64,000 nucleotides of DNA from Sphaerochaeta associata. Lineage in GTDB: Bacteria > Spirochaetota > Spirochaetia > Sphaerochaetales > Sphaerochaetaceae. The position numbers and the translations under genes were made by a program. Shown piece after piece: positions 43,841 through 53,536 of the stretch. Position 1 is the stretch's first letter; each line of letters begins with the position of its first letter. The notes beneath the pieces are model-generated. The model made no database searches, was not told the DNA's origin, and saw only the letters and a list, made by a program, of their open reading frames with translations. Location of the stretch: contig NZ_CP094929.1 of the NCBI RefSeq assembly GCF_022869165.1, positions 682,001-746,000 on the forward strand, read 5' to 3'.

Positions 43841-44494
43841 TTATTGCAGCGTGAAGCGAATGGGGTAGCGCAGTGTTACAGCAACTGCTTCATCGTTGTA
43901 CAAAGCAGGGGAGGCCTTGAACGAAGTGAATGCTGCAATCGCTGCATCTGCCAGGCCGTAGCCCGGGTCTTCTTCCACGATGATTCGCTCAACCAAACCG
44001 TTGGCAGCTAAAAAGAGCCTGACGACAACCAAGCCTTCCTTGCGTTGCCGCTTTGCAAGCGGTGGATAGACTATCCTGGAAGCAAGCAAGGCCCTGTCAA
44101 AGACAGGAGCCGTGGTAACAGACTCTGCTGCATAGTATCCGTCGATCATGACGGGATTGAGATTTTCAGATACCTTGGTCGCTGCTACTGCCTCTTCAAC
44201 CAGAGGCCGTGGAGGTTCATATTCTGCCTGTTGCTCTGATTTTGGTTCTTGCACAGGTTGCTCCTGAGGCATTGGAACAGGTTGGGCAGTCTCCTCGATG
44301 GATTTTGTTTCTTGCTCTCGAGGGCTCGGATCGGGTTGCTGAACAGCAATTCTATCTACAAGTGAAATGGTTGCGGCCTTTGCTTGTGGGACAGGTGCTG
44401 GCTCTTGTTTTATAATAGGTATGGGAAGAAACAACAGAGCTGTCAGCAAGCTCGTTATCCCGATGGCGAGAAGCAGTGAAAAGCGTAGGTTCAT
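43841..44494 (-). CDS. TonB-family energy transducer
   Basis: A 217-residue protein: membrane anchor (about 4-27), a Pro/Glu/Gln-rich periplasmic spacer (about 48-100) and a C-terminal TonB domain with YPPLAKRQRKEGLVVVRLFLAANGLVERI. It passes proton-motive energy to the outer-membrane receptor. Last gene of the receptor-ExbB-ExbD-ExbD-TonB operon; its start overlaps the preceding ExbD stop by 4 bases. Confidence 0.88.
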   Translation of the reverse strand: MNLRFSLLLAIGITSLLTALLFLPIPIIKQEPAPVPQAKAATISLVDRIAVQQPDPSPREQETKSIEETAQPVPMPQEQPVQEPKSEQQAEYEPPRPLVEEAVAATKVSENLNPVMIDGYYAAESVTTAPVFDRALLASRIVYPPLAKRQRKEGLVVVRLFLAANGLVERIIVEEDPGYGLADAAIAAFTSFKASPALYNDEAVAVTLRYPIRFTLQ

Positions 44495-44844
44495 TCTTGC
44501 TCCTCCACCAACAGGTGCAAGGTCTCAACTCCCTTGTTCTTTAATGCTTCAATGATTGGATGGATGGTGCTGAACCCTGTTGACCTATCAGCAAGCAATG
44601 AATAGCTGGGTTTCTCTTCTACCTGCTCGATGGTAAGGAGCCTGCCTTCCTGATAGATTTTTCCATCCTTCGCTATATACAAGGTTGGGATGGTGCTCAA
44701 GTCAATCTTCTGTGCCTGGGCTTGTGCAGGATCGAGCGGAACGGGAGTCTGGAAGGAGGTTATTGCCATAATGAGGAAGAAGAGCAGCAAAAGAAAGGCA
44801 ATATCGGTGAGGGCGGAGGGCGGGGTAGGTCTCTTCTTCCTCAT
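44491..44844 (-). CDS. ExbD/TolR-family protein (second copy)
   Basis: A 117-residue protein with one membrane helix (about 12-30, LTDIAFLLLLFFLIMAIT) containing the proton-carrying Asp, and a periplasmic domain. It pairs with ExbB to energise TonB. Overlaps its neighbours by 4 bases on each side. Confidence 0.87.
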   Translation of the reverse strand: MRKKRPTPPSALTDIAFLLLLFFLIMAITSFQTPVPLDPAQAQAQKIDLSTIPTLYIAKDGKIYQEGRLLTIEQVEEKPSYSLLADRSTGFSTIHPIIEALKNKGVETLHLLVEEQE

Positions 44845-45194
44845 GGCACCACCTCCAGACTCAATGAACTGAGAGGATACTGCTCAAGCAGGGACAGAAA
44901 TGAGACAACAGTCTGCCAATCTGTTGCTGCTTCAATGGATAACGTGAGGTGGGGTTTTTGGTTGAGGAAAGGAGTCAATTCAGCATTGTTCAGGACTCTA
45001 TCCTGGAATAGAACCGTTTCATCTTGCTTGAGCGTCAGCTCAAGATGTTCTTGGGCTTCTCCAACAAGAATGGAGCTGTTGCTTGTGTTCAGATCAAGGC
45101 TATGGGAAGCTGTAACGCCTGAGAGCAGGAGAAAGAAGATAATGAGAAGGAATGCGATGTCGCTGCTTTGGCCTAACTCTCTTCTTTTTCGCAT
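44841..45194 (-). CDS. ExbD/TolR-family protein (first copy)
   Basis: A 117-residue protein with the helix SSDIAFLLIIFFLLLSGV (about 10-27), including the essential Asp, and a short periplasmic domain. It overlaps ExbB by 22 bases. Two different ExbD proteins in one TonB operon suggest a hetero-dimeric stator. Confidence 0.87.
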   Translation of the reverse strand: MRKRRELGQSSDIAFLLIIFFLLLSGVTASHSLDLNTSNSSILVGEAQEHLELTLKQDETVLFQDRVLNNAELTPFLNQKPHLTLSIEAATDWQTVVSFLSLLEQYPLSSLSLEVVP

Positions 45195-45589
45195 AGTGCT
45201 CCTATGGCAAGGTCGAGAGCGAAGCTTGCGATGGTAGCCAGAATGGAGATGACCAGGCCGAAGGCTGTAGTGAAGAGGGCTTCATACAGCCCGGCTGCAA
45301 CGACCTGCAGCTGAACCGATGAAGCCTCGGAGACCGACTTGAACGCCGTAATCATCCCGGTGACGGTTCCGAGGAAGCCGAGGACCGGGGCGATCATGGC
45401 GATCAGGTCGAGAATGCTCAACGGTTTCTCCACCTGTGCTTTCACCACCGGTTCATGCTTTCTCCAAAGGATGATCAGCGTGATGGTTCGTTCAACACTG
45501 AGCACGACTGTGATGACCAACAGGGCGTAGAGCGGCCACATGACCGCTCCTCCTTGTTGCATGATGGTGATAAGGTTGGTGGTTTTCAT
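45173..45589 (-). CDS. ExbB/TolQ/MotA-family proton channel protein
   Basis: A 138-residue protein, shorter than classic ExbB (about 240), with three membrane segments and the diagnostic APVLGFLGTVTGMITAFKSV block (about 67-86). It starts 3 bases after the receptor gene stop and is coupled to the first ExbD. Confidence 0.88.
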   Translation of the reverse strand: MKTTNLITIMQQGGAVMWPLYALLVITVVLSVERTITLIILWRKHEPVVKAQVEKPLSILDLIAMIAPVLGFLGTVTGMITAFKSVSEASSVQLQVVAAGLYEALFTTAFGLVISILATIASFALDLAIGALCEKEES

Positions 45590-45592
45590 ACG

Positions 45593-47500
45593 CTAAAACC
45601 GTAAGGTACCGCCGAGGCGAATCTTTGTACCCGGCATAGGATAGCCGGAAACCAGTTCGTAATCGGTGTTTAGCAGGTTGTCCACGGCAAGGTAGGCTTT
45701 CAAAGCTTTGCTGACCTGCATGGTGACACTGAGATTGAGCAGGAGTGCACTGTCGAGGGTGCTCGATTTCCCCAAGTACTCTCCACTGATGACACTTTCA
45801 AAGCGGTCGAGGGTGAAGAACAGTGAGCCTTTGACGGTATGTTTTCTGATTCCCGTTACCTCAACATTGTCAGAGAAGGTCTTCCCTGCAGAGAGGTCGA
45901 AGCTCTTGTTGTAGAGGTAGCTGGCTTGGATGTTGAAGATTTTAGAGAGTTCTAGATTGAGGGATTGTTCGGTCCCGAGGTAGACACTGTGAGAGATGTT
46001 TATTGGCATACTGACTCCGCTATCTATTGCATTAGAGATGTTTCTGCCAAAAAGCGTTGCCTCGTATGAAAGGTTCCTTTGTTTGTAAGTGATTCCGAAA
46101 TCTCCATTAAAACCTTTTTCGGGCTTGAGATTTGGATTACCTTGAAATGTTCCCCAATATCCATAATCGGTATAATCGGTGAAAGGCCAATACAATTCAG
46201 AGAAGGTTGGATTTCTCTCCGCGTAACTGATGGTTGCCTTGAAATCAAAATTCCTCATCGGTGTATAGATTGATCCCAGAGAAACATTGGGTGAGAGAGC
46301 ATTCAAGTCACTTAGGTAGGCGATGTTCAAGCTGGGATGCAGAGAAAGCGTTCCATCCAAGAGGTAGAGACTGCCATGGGCCGATGTCGAGATGGCATGG
46401 CGGGTTTTTTGGCCTACATCGGTGCTGTCGACGTAATCGAGACTATAGAGAAGGTCTGTCTGGAGTGCATACTGCTGGTCAAGGTTCCAGACTCCTTCCA
46501 CTTTTGCAGATGCATTGTATTTGTTGTGGGTGCTGTCTCCAGACCCCACATCATGATTGTACGTCTGTCCAAATGCGTAATGTAAAAGAGTGGAAATGTT
46601 TTCTATGAATTTATTAGGTTCGGCAACGTTAATGGTATTGGTACTGCTGACAAAAACATCCTTCATGAAATTATTGGGAGTACTATTTGTTGCGGATCCA
46701 GGTACTCCGAGATTCTTGTACACAGCGAAGTTTTGTGTGTTGAACTGCAAAGAATCAGAGAACGCACGGTTGTAGTTAACTGCTCCATGAGCTTCGTAGA
46801 CTTGGGCATTGTCTCTGAGACTACGAGTTGACCCATTGCTGTATGTGTACGCATTTTGAGCGGCAAGTCCTCCTACTGTGGCAACAAGTTCATTGTTGGT
46901 GTAGGAGAAATCGAGCTTCTGGCTGTCTACCAAGGAGAGCCAATTGCGTGAGTCTGCTGCACCATAGGGTTGGGGAAGAAAGGAACCATTCTCGAAGGTA
47001 AGTGCAAATGGTGTATCACTTTTCTGCCCATTCTTGGTGATGATGTTCACCATACCCCCGATGGCATTGGTTCTGCCAAGGTTTCCCGGTCCGCTTTTTA
47101 CTATTTCTATGCGCTCAATAATGGAGACGGGAATAATGGAGAGATCGACAGTCCCCTCATGAGCCGAGGAGAGCAATACTCCATCAAGGTAGACGAGGTT
47201 CTTGGAAGAGGTGGCGCCACGGATGACGACATTTTGCAGCGACCCCAAGCTGCCTACTGAGTTAAATGAAACTCCGATTGCCTTTCCTACGAGCTCTGCC
47301 GTTGTTTGGGCATTATAGACTGCTATCTGTTCTTTGGTGATGACAGATACCGAGGATGCTGTGTTTGTTTCAGCTTCGGCAAGTGAAGTCTCAGCTATGA
47401 CCAGTTCATAGGCTGTTCCAAGGTCGGTGATGTCTTGTGCTGCGAAGAGATTTGAGAGAGCGAGCAACAGGACCAGAGAGAAGATTCCGCGCTTCTGCAT
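45593..47500 (-). CDS. btuB: TonB-dependent outer-membrane receptor, probable cobalamin receptor
   Basis: A 635-residue protein: signal peptide (about 1-21, LFAAQ), a possible TonB box near YELVIAETS, a plug domain (about 45-160, with NVVIRGATSSKNLVYLDGVLL and VKSGPGNLGRTNAIGGMVNI) and a 22-strand-type barrel ending in IRLGGTLRF. The cobalamin riboswitch in its leader makes vitamin B12 or another corrinoid the substrate. ATG 47500 follows CTGGAGG; an upstream in-frame ATG at 47533 is less likely. First gene of the TonB operon. Confidence 0.9.
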   Translation of the reverse strand: MQKRGIFSLVLLLALSNLFAAQDITDLGTAYELVIAETSLAEAETNTASSVSVITKEQIAVYNAQTTAELVGKAIGVSFNSVGSLGSLQNVVIRGATSSKNLVYLDGVLLSSAHEGTVDLSIIPVSIIERIEIVKSGPGNLGRTNAIGGMVNIITKNGQKSDTPFALTFENGSFLPQPYGAADSRNWLSLVDSQKLDFSYTNNELVATVGGLAAQNAYTYSNGSTRSLRDNAQVYEAHGAVNYNRAFSDSLQFNTQNFAVYKNLGVPGSATNSTPNNFMKDVFVSSTNTINVAEPNKFIENISTLLHYAFGQTYNHDVGSGDSTHNKYNASAKVEGVWNLDQQYALQTDLLYSLDYVDSTDVGQKTRHAISTSAHGSLYLLDGTLSLHPSLNIAYLSDLNALSPNVSLGSIYTPMRNFDFKATISYAERNPTFSELYWPFTDYTDYGYWGTFQGNPNLKPEKGFNGDFGITYKQRNLSYEATLFGRNISNAIDSGVSMPINISHSVYLGTEQSLNLELSKIFNIQASYLYNKSFDLSAGKTFSDNVEVTGIRKHTVKGSLFFTLDRFESVISGEYLGKSSTLDSALLLNLSVTMQVSKALKAYLAVDNLLNTDYELVSGYPMPGTKIRLGGTLRF

Positions 47501-47610
47501 GAAGGGCCTCCAGAAAGTGGTGTCTGGGTGCAATACTTCATGGAAAGGGGGAGTTTATACCGAGGGTATACTCGTGTCCTGGGTGCTGTCTCTTTTTCCA
47601 CGAAGAATTG

Positions 47611-47755
47611 ATATCTGGAAACGTCTCCTGGCTTACGACTCTTTTTACTGACAGGCCTTCTCATCCGAAGCGGACAATGGCATATCTGCGTTCATCATCG
47701 ATTACAGTGGCGGGACCGCCGGGGAATCACACCCCGTTCCGTTTTTCCAGATCCA
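47611..47755 (-). promoter_or_regulatory. Cobalamin (B12) riboswitch
   Basis: On the reverse strand the leader of the receptor gene has the conserved blocks GCGGTCCCGCCACTGTAA and GTAAGCCAGGAGACGT, the B12-box signature, and closing P1 strands GATCTGGAAA and TTTCCAGAT. About 110 bases separate the aptamer from the start codon, with a GAGTATACC/GGTATA pair that may form the switching hairpin. Binding of adenosylcobalamin or related corrinoid would lower expression. Confidence 0.93.
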
Positions 47756-47853
47756 GCGGTTCTTATCCTAAAAGAATGAAGGGGGGAGGTCAAGGGAGGA
47801 GGTTGGTATCGATTGCCGCATGGTCGAAATCCTGAGAAAGTACGGTATGACAC

Positions 47854-48993
47854 CTATTGCAGTGTAGAACATTCTGATATAGATCCTCTGACTACCAGCT
47901 TTGAAGGAAGCAGAATATGTTCAACCGGGTGTGAGCGATCACTAATAAGCTGAATAAGGAGCTCCGCAGCCTTTCTTCCTAATTCAAAAGTGGGGGTCTC
48001 CACTGAAGCAAGCGGGGGCTTCAATTGATTTGCAAAGTTCACGTTGTCAAATCCTATGACCGAGATATCCACTCCAGGTTTACGCCCGAGTTCTTCCAGT
48101 ACATGGATGAGATCGGCGGCAATAAGGTCATTCAATGCAATGATTGCAGTGACATCTTTTGCTGCTGCAAGATACTCATGAATCTGGTTGTGTACGAATG
48201 TCTTTTCTTCGGTAGTCTGCTCAGCCCAATACAACGAACGGGTATCGACTAAATCAAGAAAGATATTCTTTAGATGCACCGGTATATCCAAGTCTCTGCA
48301 CGCCTGGAAAAAACCCTCGATTCTGTGTTCGATTGAAGTCTTTGTTAGCGAGGGTTTGGATACCAATCCAATTTTTCGATGCCCTTTCTCATAAAGGTAT
48401 TGAACAGCTTCATATGCCCCTTTTCGGTTGTCCATTTCCACGGAGTTGCATGGTGCATATTTATAATATCTGCCGGTCATAACGAATGGAATATGCTTCT
48501 CGATGAGTTTGAAAATCGCTGGATTGTACATGGATGCAGCAGTGGGGTGGATAATCAAACCTTCGACCTGGCGCTCAATCAAGGACTCAATTATTTCTTG
48601 CTCTTTTTCAATGTTATCGTTTGTCAGATGCACGGATATCGTGTACCCCTTCTTTTCAAGAACCTCTTGGACTCCCGTGATTATTTTCCCGATAAAAATG
48701 TCTGCAAGTCTCGGTACTATGATACCGATTGTCACATTTGCATGCGGGTCGGAAGATTTTTGCTCAGAATTGGTAATGAAGGTACCTTTTCCTCTATATC
48801 TTTCCAACAATCCCTCGCGTTCAAGTTCAAGTAGGGCTTGTCTGACGGTTGGCCTGCTTACTCCAAATTGAGTTGCAATCTCCTGCTCGGTGCTTAACTT
48901 CATTCCGGGAGCCAACCGCCCATCTTTGATTTTCTTGCGAATATCATCATAGATTTTCAGGTACTGGGGACTGCCATTCATATACTCTGTCAT
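47854..48993 (-). CDS. GntR-type regulator with LacI-like effector domain (AraR-like)
   Basis: A 379-residue transcription factor: GntR winged helix (about 8-76, LAPGMKLSTEQEIATQFGVSRPTVRQALLELEREG) joined to a periplasmic-binding-protein-like sugar domain (about 85-375), the AraR layout. ATG 48993. Candidate palindromic operators lie about 75-97 bases upstream. It is downstream of the TRAP operon on the same strand; whether it controls that operon or sugar genes such as the alpha-galactosidase is unknown. Confidence 0.9.
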   Translation of the reverse strand: MTEYMNGSPQYLKIYDDIRKKIKDGRLAPGMKLSTEQEIATQFGVSRPTVRQALLELEREGLLERYRGKGTFITNSEQKSSDPHANVTIGIIVPRLADIFIGKIITGVQEVLEKKGYTISVHLTNDNIEKEQEIIESLIERQVEGLIIHPTAASMYNPAIFKLIEKHIPFVMTGRYYKYAPCNSVEMDNRKGAYEAVQYLYEKGHRKIGLVSKPSLTKTSIEHRIEGFFQACRDLDIPVHLKNIFLDLVDTRSLYWAEQTTEEKTFVHNQIHEYLAAAKDVTAIIALNDLIAADLIHVLEELGRKPGVDISVIGFDNVNFANQLKPPLASVETPTFELGRKAAELLIQLISDRSHPVEHILLPSKLVVRGSISECSTLQ

Positions 48994-49068
48994 CGTATTC
49001 TCTCCGCTCCAAAAGCATTCACAATGTAGAGGAATTGATAATTTGAAAACTATAGCAGAATGTTACTT

Positions 49069-49090
49069 TTGTAAATACAATTCGCGAATT
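49069..49090. promoter_or_regulatory. Two overlapping palindromes upstream of the AraR-like gene
   Basis: TTGTAAATACAA (49069-49080) and AATTCGCGAATT (49079-49090) are each perfect palindromes. The first resembles the AraR operator ATTTGTACGTACAAAT, so autoregulation is likely. Confidence 0.5.
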
Positions 49091-49246
49091 CTGCGATTTT
49101 TGTTAAGCTTGATGCCAAATTGGTGAAAACCCTATCGAAGATTCATTCTTTCTTATTGACAGTACGATGGAAGAATAATCTGTGCCATTGATTTCTTGCT
49201 GATCCGAGGAAGGCGTAAGAAGTACACTACTCCAATTCCAAGTAAA

Positions 49247-49274
49247 ACTCCCAGGCAATTATCTGCCTGGGAGT
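49247..49274 (-). terminator. Terminator of the TAXI-TRAP operon
   Basis: ACTCCCAGGCA pairs perfectly with TGCCTGGGAGT (11 bp, 6-base loop) and is followed by TTTTACTT on the reverse strand, 10 bases after the binding-protein stop. Confidence 0.85.
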
Positions 49275-49284
49275 ACGTAACCAT

Positions 49285-50310
49285 TTAGTTGAAAGCTGCA
49301 ATGCCTGGGAGTCCGATTTCGTTATAGTAGCGTAATGCACCCTTATGGAGCGGTACGCTGATACCCTCCAGCATCTTTTCTGGAACGATTTCCTTGAAAC
49401 CTTTATTGACGTTCTTAAGGGCATCAAGATTCTCGTAGAATCGCTTGATGAACTCATAGACAACAGCTTCAGGGACATCGGCATTAGCAAACAAAACAGC
49501 ATTGTTTCCAAAGGTTTTTACATCGCGGTCGAGATGGTCGTAATAAGACTTATCCAAGACCTGCTCTGTATATGCCCCATTTGAATTCTCAATGATCTTC
49601 TTAACAATAGCACTGGGAATGTCAAGGAATACGCAATCTTTGGAAGCGAGCAAGTCAAGAACGGTAGCAATCGGAGCCTTACCATTCCAAATGAATACAT
49701 CAAGCTGGCCATTTTTCATCATCTCTGTCTGCTCCGCCCCCTTTACCTCGATACCTGTGTACTCTCCAGGTTTGAGTCCGAGAGCGGCCATCAGAGCCAG
49801 CGCATCGAACCTGGATGTCCCACCAACTTGTCCGATTCCAATTTTCTTTCCTTTGAACATTGCATAGGAAACTTCGGTAATCGGAGAGTTTTTCAAAACG
49901 ATGACGTGAGTCTTGTTGCAGGACAGTGAAATCACACCAAGGCACTTTTCCGCTTCCAGACCAGTGTAGTCACCTTTCGCATAATACCCATCGGAGAGCA
50001 TCAGGTTATTGGTGAAAGCAATCTCAACATCACCTTGGGCGACCAGGCCAACATTCTCTGCATACCCATTGGTAGCCTCTGCAACCACTGTGAGGTTGCT
50101 GCCACTACTATTGATTATTTCAGAGATTTGAGCGGCTTGCTGATAAGAAGACTGTCCGATTGGGTTTGCTGCCAATGAAATGGTAGTCTTCGTAGTCAAT
50201 CCCTTGAATTCTCCTGCTGGTTCAGCCTGGGGGGCCGCCTCCTTTGACCCTGCAGCAAATACCGACAGTGTAACGCAGAGCATCAACAATACACATAGGA
50301 CTTTTCTCAT
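49285..50310 (-). CDS. TAXI-family TRAP transporter solute-binding protein
   Basis: A 341-residue exported binding protein: signal peptide (about 1-20, VFAAGSKE), then the TAXI/NMT1-like fold (ISLAANPIGQSSYQQAAQISEIIN; ATNGYAENVGLVAQGDVEIAFTNN). TAXI proteins commonly bind glutamate or other organic acids. Third gene of the HAD-permease-binding protein operon, ending at a strong terminator. Confidence 0.88.
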   Translation of the reverse strand: MRKVLCVLLMLCVTLSVFAAGSKEAAPQAEPAGEFKGLTTKTTISLAANPIGQSSYQQAAQISEIINSSGSNLTVVAEATNGYAENVGLVAQGDVEIAFTNNLMLSDGYYAKGDYTGLEAEKCLGVISLSCNKTHVIVLKNSPITEVSYAMFKGKKIGIGQVGGTSRFDALALMAALGLKPGEYTGIEVKGAEQTEMMKNGQLDVFIWNGKAPIATVLDLLASKDCVFLDIPSAIVKKIIENSNGAYTEQVLDKSYYDHLDRDVKTFGNNAVLFANADVPEAVVYEFIKRFYENLDALKNVNKGFKEIVPEKMLEGISVPLHKGALRYYNEIGLPGIAAFN

Positions 50311-50349
50311 TTTCTTTCTCCTTTTTTCTACTATCGTCTGATCTATTGA

Positions 50350-52314
50350 TCAAGCAAGCTGTTTGAGGCGATTTCTTCTGGCCATGATCAAGTTGACTAG
50401 TCCAATGCCAATGATGATTGTGTAGCCTACTGAATCAGTCCAAATACCTGGGTATATGCACATAAGCCCGGCACCTATGGTCAGGACTCTCATGAGTGGA
50501 TGTAGTTTGGTTTTGAAATACCCTACAATACCTATGCTTAAGCCGAAGCATCCGATAACACCCGAGATGAAAGCAAGAATGATTTGTGATGGTGTACCGA
50601 TGCCGATTAATTCCGGTGAATATACGAAAAAGATAGGTGCGATGTACGTTACGATTGCCAGTTTCACGGCTAGCATTCCAATTTTTATAGGACTTGCATT
50701 TGCAATACCCGCAGCCGTATAGGCAGCCATCGCCACCGGTGGGGTGATTGAGGATAGACAGGCTCCGTAGAACACAAACATATGTGCTGCAAGCTCAGGG
50801 ACTCCTAATTGAGTCAAAGCCGGAGCAACCAATACTGCAACGAGCATGTAGGCCGGTGCAGTCGGAAGACCCATTCCCAATACGAAAAGAGCCACTTCAG
50901 TCAGCAGAAGTACGACGATTAATCGCCCTCCTGAAATGCTTATAATAAGCGAACTCAGTTTCAGTCCGAGCCCTGTAAGCGATATTATGCCAATAACACA
51001 CCCTGCTGCAGCACAGGCGGTCGCAATGCTCATGACACCCTTGCACCCCTTTATCAGTGAATACACGATGGTTTTGAAACTCATACGGGTGTTCTTGTTC
51101 ACGAAGGAAAGCGCTATGGCAAATGAGGTGGCGAACAGGGCAGTGTACATTGCACCATATCCCATTACAATCATCGCTATCAGCACAAACAACGGTATGA
51201 TTGAAAGCCCATATTTGCGAAGTGTCTTGCGGGCATCGGGGATATCTTTTGCATCCATACCGGTGAGACCCCGTTTGCTGGACTCGTAGTGAATCGAGAA
51301 GTACACGGATATATAATAGAGAAGGGCGGGAATAATGGCAGCGGCAATAATCGCCTTGAAGGGTATGCCCAAAGTTTCAGCGATGATGAATGCAGCTGAT
51401 CCCATAATCGGGGGCATGATCTGACTGCCAGTTGAAGCAACCGCCTCAACAGCTCCTGCATATTCGGGGGAATAGCCGGCTTTTTTCATGAGTGGAATCG
51501 TGAAAACACCTGTGGTAGCGACATTGGCGGATGCACTGCCGCTGATGCAACCAACGAGAGCACTCGAAACTACTGCAGCTTTTGCAGGACCTCCGATACT
51601 TTTTCCGGTAAGGGCGAAGGCAATGTCCATGAAAAGTTCAGAACCACGTGTTGCTTCCAAGAAAGCACCAAAGATAACGAACATGATGATGATCGTCGAA
51701 GCTGTCCCCAGCGGAGTGCTGAAAACACCGGCAGAGCTTACGTAAAGCGTTTTAACAATTCTCGTCCAGGAGTACCCTCTATTCCAAAGTGATCCAGGTA
51801 AATACTTTCCGAAAAGTGCATACACTATGAATACCCCTGCAATTATCGTGATTGCTGGCCCCATGATTCTTCTGGCAGCTTCAAGCACCAAGAGAACCCC
51901 AAGCGTTGCAACGATGAGATACAAGGGGGGGAAGGCCCCATAGGTTGTTCCCATTTTCGTGTAGTTGAATGCCGTAAACGTATAGACAAGGCCTGAGAGA
52001 ACGGCGAACAAGACGCCGGTAGATTTCATGATCGGTCCGTATTCTTTCCGTTTCTTCGTGAATGCATTCAGAAAAACCATAGGCATAACAAACGCAAGAA
52101 AGAAGCTTCTTTGGATTACATCCGTCAACAAACCGGTAAAGCAGGTATATAAGGTGAAAAACCCCAACCCTAAAGCCAGTACATCTTGTATTGTTTTGGC
52201 AATGTAGAATGACTGAGGTTTTGTATTGCCTTCCAATGTGGCGGCTACCTTGATTTCCAGAACCTCATCTTCTTCATGCCGCTTGAAAAGCCGACTTCGT
52301 TTCTTCTCTTTCAT
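50350..52314 (-). CDS. Fused TRAP transporter permease (DctQM type)
   Basis: A 654-residue inner-membrane protein with about 16-19 membrane segments: a short DctQ-like front fused to the DctM-like transport core (VSSALVGCISGSASANVATTGVFTIPLMKKAGY and GMGLPTAPAYMLVAVLVAPAL). The fused form is the usual partner of TAXI binding proteins and uses a sodium gradient. The N-terminal cytosolic stretch is Lys/Arg-rich. It sits 39 bases upstream of the binding-protein gene. Confidence 0.9.
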   Translation of the reverse strand: MKEKKRSRLFKRHEEDEVLEIKVAATLEGNTKPQSFYIAKTIQDVLALGLGFFTLYTCFTGLLTDVIQRSFFLAFVMPMVFLNAFTKKRKEYGPIMKSTGVLFAVLSGLVYTFTAFNYTKMGTTYGAFPPLYLIVATLGVLLVLEAARRIMGPAITIIAGVFIVYALFGKYLPGSLWNRGYSWTRIVKTLYVSSAGVFSTPLGTASTIIIMFVIFGAFLEATRGSELFMDIAFALTGKSIGGPAKAAVVSSALVGCISGSASANVATTGVFTIPLMKKAGYSPEYAGAVEAVASTGSQIMPPIMGSAAFIIAETLGIPFKAIIAAAIIPALLYYISVYFSIHYESSKRGLTGMDAKDIPDARKTLRKYGLSIIPLFVLIAMIVMGYGAMYTALFATSFAIALSFVNKNTRMSFKTIVYSLIKGCKGVMSIATACAAAGCVIGIISLTGLGLKLSSLIISISGGRLIVVLLLTEVALFVLGMGLPTAPAYMLVAVLVAPALTQLGVPELAAHMFVFYGACLSSITPPVAMAAYTAAGIANASPIKIGMLAVKLAIVTYIAPIFFVYSPELIGIGTPSQIILAFISGVIGCFGLSIGIVGYFKTKLHPLMRVLTIGAGLMCIYPGIWTDSVGYTIIIGIGLVNLIMARRNRLKQLA

Positions 52315-52327
52315 AACAACTCCTGTC

Positions 52328-52996
52328 CTACAAAGCCATAGCCATAGTATCTATATCGTTTGACAGCTCTTTTGCAGAGCTGTAGAAATGTTTGACAAAG
52401 GTATGGTCGAACTGCTCTTTGGTTGTCCCGCCGCGAAGCATGGCTGAGAAATCGACTCCGGCTGCCTTTGCAGCGCCTTCATCCACCAGGCTGTCACCTA
52501 TATACAGGGCATCCTGAGGGCCGACGTCTAAAACCTTTAGCACTGTAAAAAGCCCGGAGGGATCGGGTTTTGGCGCTGCAACATCCTCGCACCCCACCAC
52601 TGCACTGAAATATTTTGCCAGATTGTACTTCACCAAAGACTGCATCAAAACATCACGAAGTTTCAAAGAGAGCAGGCCGATCTTTATCCCTTTTCCTGCA
52701 ATATTTTCCAGGCAAGCGGGAACATCGGGGAAAATCTCGGTTTTCTGTGCCATTCGTGTACGGCAGAGCTGTCTATAGTGCGTTCGCATGTTCAGAATGT
52801 TTTGTGGATTGTTCTCTCCGGTTACATGAGACAACATCACTTCATGGGTATTCCCAATCACCGGAAGGACATCCTTGAAACTCATTGATGGATACCCGAA
52901 ATCGTTGGCACTAACATTGAGCAATTCCGCTATGACTTTTGCTGAGTCGGCAAGTGTCATGTCAAAGTCGAAAATCAATGCTTTGTATTGCTTCAT
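52328..52996 (-). CDS. HAD-superfamily phosphatase (phosphoglycolate-phosphatase-like)
   Basis: A 222-residue cytosolic HAD hydrolase: motif I FDFDMTLADS (nucleophile first Asp), motif II-type GLLSLK, a conserved Lys at KPDP and motif IV YIGDSLVDEGAAKAAG. The first gene of the TRAP operon, so its substrate may be a phosphorylated form of the imported acid (inference). ATG 52996. Confidence 0.85.
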   Translation of the reverse strand: MKQYKALIFDFDMTLADSAKVIAELLNVSANDFGYPSMSFKDVLPVIGNTHEVMLSHVTGENNPQNILNMRTHYRQLCRTRMAQKTEIFPDVPACLENIAGKGIKIGLLSLKLRDVLMQSLVKYNLAKYFSAVVGCEDVAAPKPDPSGLFTVLKVLDVGPQDALYIGDSLVDEGAAKAAGVDFSAMLRGGTTKEQFDHTFVKHFYSSAKELSNDIDTMAMAL

Positions 52997-53536
52997 TCAC
53001 TACCTCACAATGTGGGAATCCCATAAAACATAGATATTCATAAATTAACAGCACCACTACCGTTACGAAATACATTACCTATGCGATATCTTGCTTTAGT
53101 TGGAAACTAATGTAATTACATTACATTCTTCATTGCTCCAGAAATTCCAACCAGTCTGGATTTCCACTCCTGATACATTTTGAAATCTTTTCACACTTTG
53201 GGCTAATATTCGGATTTGTCCTGTATTGCTTGCGGAATATGATTCTTTGTAAATACTAGAATGAGAATATTGATTTGTCAAATAAAATATTATGTATAAA
53301 AGTAAAAACTAATTAAAAATGTAAATACAAATAAGAACAAATAACTGAATTAATGGATCGTGACTGTCGTATAAGCAATTTAAGCGATATTTCAACACTT
53401 GTAGGTATGTAAAATGCGAGAAGCATTCCTGAGCATGGATCCTCGCCTTTTCAATCGCTTCTGGCAGAAACTCGGAAGCTGTTCCTTTCCTTGGACGTAA
53501 GCAAATCGTTCCATAATCCGAATAGGCGTTTTACGA
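52997..53536. other. 540-base A/T-rich gap with no recognised gene
   Basis: No coding frame of merit is seen. Near 53400-53530 the reverse strand holds short broken frames (for example EFLPEAIEKARIHAQECF) that could be the remains of a gene; I cannot name it. The 53280-53390 part is very A/T-rich. Confidence 0.5.

Noticed and set aside
43802-44555. Plus-strand short frames opposite the TonB and ExbD genes
   Set aside because: Antisense to genes with clear TonB and ExbD motifs.
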